64,000 nt of DNA from the NCBI RefSeq assembly GCF_024346955.1, contig NZ_AP024883.1, forward strand, positions 1,984,001 to 2,048,000. The letters are read 5' to 3'. The notes under the pieces are model-generated. The model made no database searches. It saw only the letters and a list, made by a program, of their open reading frames with translations, and was not told the DNA's origin. This stretch comes from Vibrio mangrovi. GTDB taxonomy: Bacteria; Pseudomonadota; Gammaproteobacteria; Enterobacterales; Vibrionaceae. Below are positions 58,501 through 64,000 of the stretch, one piece after another (position 1 is the stretch's first letter; each line of letters starts with the position of its first letter). A program made the translations under genes and the position numbers.

Positions 58501-59610
58501 ATGAGCCTCGCAGATCAAATTCTCGCCGTCAATGACGACCTCCCCATTCGTACCAGCAAACCTGTTCACAGTGGAAAAGTTCGTTCCGTTTACTGGTTAA
58601 CCGAAGAAGACAGCCGTCGCCTGATTCAGGAAAAGGGTTACAATGTCGCAGCAGATGCCCCTCTGGCAATTATGGTAATCAGCGACCGGATATCCGCATT
58701 CGACTGTATCTGGCATGCTGAAGGTGGTGTCGGAGGTGTACCGGGGAAAGGTGCTGCACTCAACGCAATTTCCAATCACTGGTTCAGACTGTTCCGTCAG
58801 CATGGTCTGGCAGACAGCCATATTCTCGATATTCCTCATCCCTTTGTCTGGATCGTTCAGAAGGCCAGACCGGTAAAAATTGAAGCCATCTGCCGTAGTT
58901 ATATTACTGGGTCGATGTGGCGAGCCTATGAAAAAGGTGAACGGGAATTTTGCGGTATTCAGCTTCCCGAAGGTCTGAAAAAAGACAAACAACTTCCAGA
59001 ACTGCTGATCACACCATCAACGAAAGGAATACTGAAAGGAATTCCCGGTGTACCTGAAGCTGATGACGTCAATATCAGCCGGCAGAATATTGAAGACAAC
59101 TATACCGCATTTAACTTCAGTGCCCCGGAAGATATCGGTTTATATGAGAAATTACTCAAAGAAGGATTTGATGTGATCAGTCAGGCTCTGGCTGATATTG
59201 GTCAGATCTTTGTCGATACTAAATTCGAATTTGGCTATGTCACCGATGCTCAGGGCAAAGAGAAGCTGATTTACATGGATGAAGTCGGCACACCTGATTC
59301 ATCCAGAATCTGGGATGCACAACAATATGCCGCAGGAAATATTGTTGAAAACTCCAAAGAAGGTTTCCGCCAGTTTCTGCTCAATTACTTCCCTGACCCG
59401 GATATTCTGCTGAATAAAGAACGGATGCCAGAACGGGAAGCATTAGCCAGAGACAATGCTTTGCCTCTGAAAGCCTTACAGGATATTTCTGAAACTTACA
59501 CTGGAATTGCCGAGAAAATTACCGGTCAGCCAGTGCACCTCAGTCAGAACCCGAAACAGGAAATCATGGATATCCTTGACCGGGAATATGGCCTGATTCA
59601 GAACTCATAA
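58501..59610 (+). CDS. purC: Phosphoribosylaminoimidazole-succinocarboxamide synthase, long form
   Basis: 369 aa, much longer than E. coli PurC (237) and of the long type known in vibrios. SGKVRSVYWL near residue 22 is the nucleotide-binding start, IMVISDRISAFDCIWHAEGG near 55 and VKIEAICRSYITGSMWRAYE near 125 are conserved, and KFEFGYVTDAQGKEKLIYMDEVGTPD-type text near 240 closes the active site (DEVGTPDSSRIWD). It joins aspartate to CAIR with ATP to make SAICAR, in purine synthesis. Transcription is very likely under PurR. It is monocistronic. Confidence 0.96.
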   Translation: MSLADQILAVNDDLPIRTSKPVHSGKVRSVYWLTEEDSRRLIQEKGYNVAADAPLAIMVISDRISAFDCIWHAEGGVGGVPGKGAALNAISNHWFRLFRQHGLADSHILDIPHPFVWIVQKARPVKIEAICRSYITGSMWRAYEKGEREFCGIQLPEGLKKDKQLPELLITPSTKGILKGIPGVPEADDVNISRQNIEDNYTAFNFSAPEDIGLYEKLLKEGFDVISQALADIGQIFVDTKFEFGYVTDAQGKEKLIYMDEVGTPDSSRIWDAQQYAAGNIVENSKEGFRQFLLNYFPDPDILLNKERMPEREALARDNALPLKALQDISETYTGIAEKITGQPVHLSQNPKQEIMDILDREYGLIQNS

Positions 59611-59624
59611 TCACCTGACTTTAA

Positions 59625-59654
59625 GGCGGTTATTACAGAAATGTTCTAACCGCC
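59625..59654 (+). terminator. Hairpin downstream of purC
   Basis: GGCGGTTA (59625-59632) pairs with TAACCGCC (59647-59654) around 14 nt. No T run follows on either strand, so its role as terminator is uncertain. Confidence 0.4.
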
Positions 59655-59673
59655 AGTAGCAAAGAGCGGCGAT

Positions 59674-60051
59674 TCACCATTCAATCAGAAGCTCATCTTC
59701 CTGAGTAACCTGTATCGTATGGCAACCGATCGATTCAATAGCCTCTAGCTGTTGGTAATCCAGCGGATAAGGCATCATCACTTTTAGAACATCAATCCCT
59801 TCAGCTTTTGCCAGCTTTGATAATATCATCAGATTTTCTTCATCACTGCGCCCCAGTGACAAATTTTGCAGTGCTTTCTTCCACAAACGTTCATCCGGTG
59901 CCAATCTCTGACACATCGTTTCTGACGATTCATCATGAGGGGAATGCTCTATATGAAAAAAGGCTTCAAACAAAGTCCATTTCTTATGACATGAGACATC
60001 CAGAAACGCCGTGTAGTCAAATACACCGCTGACTCGGGTTGGTTGATCCAT
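59674..60051 (-). CDS. Hypothetical protein, 125 aa
   Basis: It starts MDQPTRVSGVFDYTAFLDVS at an ATG (60051) preceded by GGGGGA; a GTG four codons upstream is a weaker option. The protein is soluble and mildly acidic, with an aromatic stretch (WTLFEAFFHIEHSPHDE) and a C-terminal part (VLKVMMPYPLDYQQLEAIES) that may be an alpha/beta unit. I recognise no family. It is convergent with purC, and its start faces the maeA upstream region. Coding is likely from the length, clean frame and start site. Confidence 0.65.
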   Translation of the reverse strand: MDQPTRVSGVFDYTAFLDVSCHKKWTLFEAFFHIEHSPHDESSETMCQRLAPDERLWKKALQNLSLGRSDEENLMILSKLAKAEGIDVLKVMMPYPLDYQQLEAIESIGCHTIQVTQEDELLIEW

Positions 60052-60418
60052 TTCGTCCCCCACGAAAGTGAAAACAACATATGCACACTATTGTCTTACA
60101 TTCCGGTTATAGCAACATAATATAAAAAAATGGTCTTTTATGACCGAAAATCCCCTCTCTATCGCTCTATCAGACTCAGAGTAATAACAAATATTGAACA
60201 AATATTTACCTTATTTATGTGAATAATTCATATTTCGTTTAACAAATAAACTTAAGTCCATTCAGTTAAAACCACATATCGGTAAATCAGCTTCAAAAAA
60301 TTCCGTTATTGACCTTCGAGAATGCGGTAACCGTCAAATTGCCTCTATTTACAACTGACAGGAGTATCCGTAAAATTTGCTCCGGTTCCCTTCATCATCC
60401 TACATACATAGGCACACA
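60052..60418. other. Divergent intergenic region upstream of maeA
   Basis: About 365 bp, AT-rich between 60100 and 60290. It must contain the promoters of the hypothetical gene and maeA. TGTGAATAATTCATA near 60215-60232 looks like a CRP half-site pair but the spacing is one base short, so I do not claim it. No gene or RNA is seen. Confidence 0.45.
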
Positions 60419-62107
60419 ATGAACAACGACAAACGCCCTTTATACATCTCTCACGCGGGCTCTATGCTTCTCAGTACACCACTACTCAACAAAGGTGCAG
60501 CTTTTTCAGCAGAAGAAAGGAGCTCGTTTAACCTTGCCGGTCTGCTTCCTGAAGCAACGGAAACCATTCAGGAACAAGTCGTCCGTGCGTATCAGCAATA
60601 TTGTAGTTTCGAAAGTGACATGGATAAGCACATCTATCTTCGCAACATACAAGATACAAACGAGACCCTATTCTACCGGCTGGTTCAGAATCATATTTCT
60701 GAAATGATGCCCATTATCTATACACCGACTGTCGGTGCTGCATGTGAAAACTTTTCCAATATTTATCGCCGCGGACGTGGTTTGTTTATCTCCTACCCAA
60801 ACCGTAACCAAATTGACGATATCCTGAACAACGCATCAAACCATCATGTCAAAGTCATCGTTGTAACTGACGGCGAGCGTATTCTCGGTCTGGGAGATCA
60901 GGGAATCGGTGGCATGGGCATCCCGATCGGAAAACTCGCCCTCTACACTGCATGTGGCGGGATTAGCCCTGCTTATACATTACCGATCGTATTAGACGTG
61001 GGTACGAACAACCCTCAACGTCTGGCGGACCCAATGTATATGGGATGGCGTCATCCACGGATCACCGGCGCAGAATACGATGCATTTGTTGAAGAATTCA
61101 TTCAGGCGATACAACGCCGCTGGCCGGATGCACTGGTTCAGTTTGAAGACTTCGCTCAGAAAAATGCAATGCCATTGCTTGAACGTTACAAAGATCGGAT
61201 TTGCTGCTTTAATGATGATATTCAGGGAACCGCAGCAGTAACCGTCGGCTCTTTGCTGGCAGCCTGTAAAGCCGCAGGCAGTAAGCTTTCAGAACAACGG
61301 ATTACCTTCCTCGGTGCTGGTTCTGCCGGGTGTGGTATTGCCGAAGCAATTATTGCCCAAATGGTCTCAGAGGGAATTTCTGATCAGCAGGCCCGTTCTC
61401 AGGTCTATATGGTCGACCGTTGGGGATTATTACAGGAAGGTATGCCAAATCTGCTGGACTTCCAGCAACGTCTTGTTCAGAAGAAAAGCAATACCAAAAA
61501 CTGGGTATCAGAAAGTACAGGTTTCTCACTCCATGATGTGGTCAGAGAAGCAAAACCAACCGTCATGATTGGCGTTTCCGGTGCACCGGGTCTGTTCAGC
61601 GAAGAGATCGTCCGTGAAATGCACCAGCACTGCCCGCGTCCGATCATCTTCCCACTGTCGAACCCAACCAGCCGGGTTGAAGCTCTGCCAAGCGACCTGA
61701 TAGCATGGACCAATGGAGACGCGCTGGTTGCAACCGGTAGTCCGTTTGATCCGGTCATGTTTGAAGACAAACTCTACCCGATAGTCCAGTGTAACAACAG
61801 TTACATCTTCCCGGGGATTGGTCTTGGCGTTCTGGCTGCAAATGCAAAACGAGTCACCAGTGAAATGCTGATGGAGTCCAGCCGTGCACTGGCTGAGTGT
61901 TCTCCACTGGCCATCAACGGTCACGGGTCTCTGCTGCCGCCACTGGAAGCTATTCATTCAGTGTCGAAGAAAATTGCACTTGCCGTCGCAAAAAAAGCCA
62001 TTGAACAAGGTGTAGCGGATAAAATTACTGACGAAGCACTTGAGCAGTCGATCGAACGTAATTTCTGGCAACCGGTCTATCGCCGCTATAAGCGGGTCGC
62101 ATTCTAA
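60419..62107 (+). CDS. maeA: NAD-dependent malic enzyme
   Basis: 562 aa from the ATG at 60419 (565 in E. coli MaeA). YIYTPTVGAACENF-type text (IYTPTVGAACENFSNIYRRG near residue 105), LGDQGIGGMGIPIGKLALYT near 165 and the metal-binding FEDFAQKNAMPLLERY near 245 are malic-enzyme motifs; FLGAGSAGCGIAEAII near 300 is the NAD site. It oxidatively decarboxylates malate to pyruvate. A frame 14 codons longer lacks support. A terminator follows at 62139. Confidence 0.96.
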   Translation: MNNDKRPLYISHAGSMLLSTPLLNKGAAFSAEERSSFNLAGLLPEATETIQEQVVRAYQQYCSFESDMDKHIYLRNIQDTNETLFYRLVQNHISEMMPIIYTPTVGAACENFSNIYRRGRGLFISYPNRNQIDDILNNASNHHVKVIVVTDGERILGLGDQGIGGMGIPIGKLALYTACGGISPAYTLPIVLDVGTNNPQRLADPMYMGWRHPRITGAEYDAFVEEFIQAIQRRWPDALVQFEDFAQKNAMPLLERYKDRICCFNDDIQGTAAVTVGSLLAACKAAGSKLSEQRITFLGAGSAGCGIAEAIIAQMVSEGISDQQARSQVYMVDRWGLLQEGMPNLLDFQQRLVQKKSNTKNWVSESTGFSLHDVVREAKPTVMIGVSGAPGLFSEEIVREMHQHCPRPIIFPLSNPTSRVEALPSDLIAWTNGDALVATGSPFDPVMFEDKLYPIVQCNNSYIFPGIGLGVLAANAKRVTSEMLMESSRALAECSPLAINGHGSLLPPLEAIHSVSKKIALAVAKKAIEQGVADKITDEALEQSIERNFWQPVYRRYKRVAF

Positions 62108-62136
62108 AACCGGCAATACCGGATAAAAATTAACAG

Positions 62137-62166
62137 ATAAGCCTCTTTGACAGAGGCTTTTTATTT
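62137..62166 (+). terminator. Intrinsic terminator of maeA
   Basis: AAGCCTCT (62139-62146) pairs with AGAGGCTT (62152-62159) around TTGAC, followed by TTTTATTT. Confidence 0.85.
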
Positions 62167-62183
62167 GAAAGGATATCAACACA

Positions 62184-62507
62184 ATGTTGCACTTTTTTAA
62201 TCCCGCCGGACAGTATCTTGCCCCTTATCTGGGAGAGATCTCAATTGCTCTGATCGCATGCCTGTTGGTTATGCTGGGTGGTGAAATTAATGCGTTGTTA
62301 CGCCGGTTACTGCGCAATCAGCACTTTGTCATTCGCACATTTACCTTTATATTACTCAATGCATTTGGCTATGGATTTATCATCGTCAAACTAAGCCCTG
62401 ACCTAGCCCGGACACTCAGCCATTTAGAACGAGGCACCATGTTTGTCGTTGTGATTATCAGTTTTGTCGGTATCGGTCTCTGGGCACAGAAAAACCAACA
62501 AATATAA
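62184..62507 (+). CDS. DUF3392 family membrane protein
   Basis: 107 aa with three hydrophobic segments (YLGEISIALIACLLVMLGGE; FTFILLNAFGYGFIIVKL; FVVVIISFVGIGLWAQ). Length and pattern agree with DUF3392, small inner-membrane proteins of marine gamma-proteobacteria with no known role. GGEINALLRRLLRNQHFVIR is the basic cytoplasmic loop. AAAGGA lies ten bases before the ATG. It is just after the maeA terminator and 110 bp before sanA. Confidence 0.8.
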   Translation: MLHFFNPAGQYLAPYLGEISIALIACLLVMLGGEINALLRRLLRNQHFVIRTFTFILLNAFGYGFIIVKLSPDLARTLSHLERGTMFVVVIISFVGIGLWAQKNQQI

Positions 62508-62617
62508 CTTAAGTAAAAGGTACGGCTATCTACTCTTGTTTCAGCAAGTATTGCTTCAATAAATCTTGTATCAGCAAAATATTTCGTTTTTGCTTTCAGA
62601 TCATCAGAGGGCTGACT

Positions 62618-63298
62618 ATGGCACTGCTCATACTGGCAGCATCTCTGTACGCTATCGATCGCTGGGTCAGTTGGAAAACACAAAACCAAATTCTGAGTAG
62701 TGCAGAAGACATTGGTCACTATCAGGTTGCAGTCGTCTTGGGAACCAGCAAATATCTGGGCCGGATACTCAATGAATACTATTCCCACCGGATCGAAGCT
62801 GCGATTCAGCTTTATCGTTCGGGGAAAGTCAAACATTTCCTACTCAGCGGAGATAATGCTCATCGTTCTTATAATGAGCCATGGACAATGAAACGAGATC
62901 TCCTGAAAGCCGGAATTCCCGAGCAGGATATCGCTTTGGACTATGCCGGATTCAGAACACTGGACTCCATTATCCGGGCCAGAAAAATTTTTGATACCAA
63001 TCACTTCCTGATTATTACCCAACGGTTTCATTGCGAGCGAGCTCTGTTCATTGCCAATTATCACAATATTGATGCAGCCTGTTTCGCCGTTCCGGGACCA
63101 ACTCACGGCACAGATATGAAGATAAGAGTCAGAGAATTCTTTGCCCGGGCCAGAGCTATGCTTGATCTGTTTATCTTCGATGCCAAACCCAAATTTCTTG
63201 GCCCTAAAGAACCTATTTTTTCCGACGAAACTTCCGATATACAGCCTGGGAGCGAAAATGATCCGTCCGGAGAACAAAATAGTCATGTGATCGAGTAA
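62618..63298 (+). CDS. sanA: SanA-like envelope barrier protein (DUF218)
   Basis: 226 aa (239 in E. coli). A short N-terminal helix (MALLILAASLYAIDRWVSW) anchors it. VAVVLGTSKYLGRILNEYYS near residue 40, FLLSGDNAHRSYNEPWTMKR near 75, LDYAGFRTLDSI near 110 and FLIITQRFHCERALFIANYH near 130 match SanA closely. SanA affects exclusion of vancomycin and other agents at high temperature. The C-terminal 30 residues are acidic and variable. The ATG has GAGG seven bases upstream; the helix is shorter than in E. coli, but no upstream start codon is in frame. Confidence 0.93.
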   Translation: MALLILAASLYAIDRWVSWKTQNQILSSAEDIGHYQVAVVLGTSKYLGRILNEYYSHRIEAAIQLYRSGKVKHFLLSGDNAHRSYNEPWTMKRDLLKAGIPEQDIALDYAGFRTLDSIIRARKIFDTNHFLIITQRFHCERALFIANYHNIDAACFAVPGPTHGTDMKIRVREFFARARAMLDLFIFDAKPKFLGPKEPIFSDETSDIQPGSENDPSGEQNSHVIE

Positions 63299-63433
63299 AA
63301 CCAACCAGCCAAAGCAAAATTCTGTTACCATACCGCCAGAGAAACATCCCGAAGCGGATTGGTTTACTGTGATAATACAGACTTCAGCCTTTCCCTGAAC
63401 AATATACAAAATCAATATAAAAAGAGCATTGTC

Positions 63434-64000
63434 ATGTCTTCAGTCACCAAAGGAACGCTCAGCAAACTACGCGCAACCATCAGTCCACAAGCCACATATA
63501 CCCTTCCCATCGGAGAAACAGAGATCGCCCTGAATCCCTTAATCGGTCATTCAATATCTCTGACACATACAGGTCATATTTATTGTTGTTCCTGTGGGAA
63601 ACGGACCAAAAAGAGCTACGCTCAGGGACACTGTTATGTCTGCATGCAGAAGCTCGCCAGCTGTGATATGTGCATTATGAAACCGGAAACCTGTCACTAT
63701 GATCAGGGCACCTGTCGGGAACCGGAATGGGCGTTGTCACATTGTATGACCGACCACTATGTCTACCTCTCCAACACTTCCGGTCTGAAAGTCGGAATTA
63801 CCCGCCATTCCCAAATTCCAACCCGGTGGATCGATCAGGGAGCAACTCAGGGATTACCGATTTTTAAAGTAAAAAACCGTTATATTTCCGGGTTAATCGA
63901 AGTCGAGCTGGCGAAACATATCGCCGATAAAACCAACTGGAGAACCCTGTTGAAAGAAGATCAGCCTCCTCTGGCACTTCACGAACAGGCAGAGAAACTC
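63434..64000 (+). CDS. DUF2797 family protein, 5' part
   Basis: Open from an ATG at 63434 to the window end (189 codons), so the C-terminus is missing. It begins MSSVTKGTLSKLRATISPQA. A cysteine-rich zinc-like region lies at about residues 55-100 (YCCSCGKRTKKSYAQGHCYV, then CDMCIMKPETC and GTCREPEW), followed by HYVYLSNTSGLKVGITRHSQ, which resembles a GIY-YIG-type fold. This order is that of DUF2797 proteins, whose role is unknown. Confidence 0.8.
   Translation, partial: MSSVTKGTLSKLRATISPQATYTLPIGETEIALNPLIGHSISLTHTGHIYCCSCGKRTKKSYAQGHCYVCMQKLASCDMCIMKPETCHYDQGTCREPEWALSHCMTDHYVYLSNTSGLKVGITRHSQIPTRWIDQGATQGLPIFKVKNRYISGLIEVELAKHIADKTNWRTLLKEDQPPLALHEQAEKL

Noticed and set aside
60215..60232. 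CRP-like site before maeA
   Set aside because: TGTGA and TCATA half-sites are separated by five rather than six bases and the second half is poor.

Overview
The window is chromosomal DNA from a Vibrionaceae bacterium, most likely a Vibrio. The indicators are the carboxynorspermidine route (a fused aminotransferase/decarboxylase, carboxynorspermidine dehydrogenase, NspC) beside nhaA, the uvrY(varA)-uvrC-pgsA string, the psp-sap neighbourhood, a long-form PurC, and several protein families common in vibrios (DUF2913, DUF3334, DUF3581, DUF3392). The species cannot be named from sequence reading alone. There is no rRNA, tRNA, CRISPR array, integron, prophage or transposase gene. The only mobile-type DNA is one 267-bp palindromic MITE-like element.

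Layout. 1-102 is the 3' end of a chemoreceptor gene. 162-5643 (minus) is the norspermidine pathway, with an intrinsic terminator placed before nspC. 6227-12087 (minus) holds nhaA, an FtsX-type ABC exporter pair and a MATE exporter. 12333-18786 has an SDR oxidoreductase, a DUF2913 protein and the enterobacterial-like string bcr-rsuA-radD-rplY, with a two-hairpin leader before rplY. 18787-21101 is a looser stretch of small genes: a 51-aa protein behind an orphan terminator, a 74-aa protein, a DUF1289 protein and a META-domain lipoprotein. 21147-27102 has an RNA-type methyltransferase, an RluA-like pseudouridine synthase, an NSS transporter and a dCache chemoreceptor. The MITE-like element (27244-27510) ends one base before the start codon of cls. 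metC follows.

30373-39081 is envelope stress and peptide transport: pspABC (minus, sigma-54 promoter) divergent from pspF, then sapABCDF ending in a DUF2927 gene. A fetB-like gene without fetA follows, then an intergenic pair of facing consensus DnaA boxes. 40363-43442 (minus) is uvrY-uvrC-pgsA, where uvrY starts with TTG and uvrC with GTG. 44437-50438 contains polB, a nucleotidyltransferase-fold protein with a changed catalytic motif, efpL, yciU, a DUF3581 gene and an ICMT-like methyltransferase. 50500-57556 contains ydiJ, a CheX-like DUF3334 gene, a DUF2786 gene, an OmpA-type lipoprotein, a Sel1/J-domain membrane protein and a small zinc-ribbon-like protein. 57852-64000 contains a LexA-controlled sulA-like gene, purC with a palindromic PurR operator, an unknown gene, maeA, a DUF3392 gene, sanA and a truncated DUF2797 gene.

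Working together. The first three genes convert aspartate semialdehyde to 1,3-diaminopropane and then norspermidine, a polyamine tied to biofilm signalling in vibrios. The psp genes guard the inner membrane, and sap imports peptides. RadD, UvrC, PolB and SulA are DNA-damage functions scattered through the window; only sulA shows a clear LexA box. Most of the window is ordinary core genome. The parts that go beyond standard annotation are the MITE/cls junction, the leader plus terminator before the 51-aa gene, the membrane-anchored J-domain/Sel1 protein, the paired DnaA boxes and the solitary fetB.
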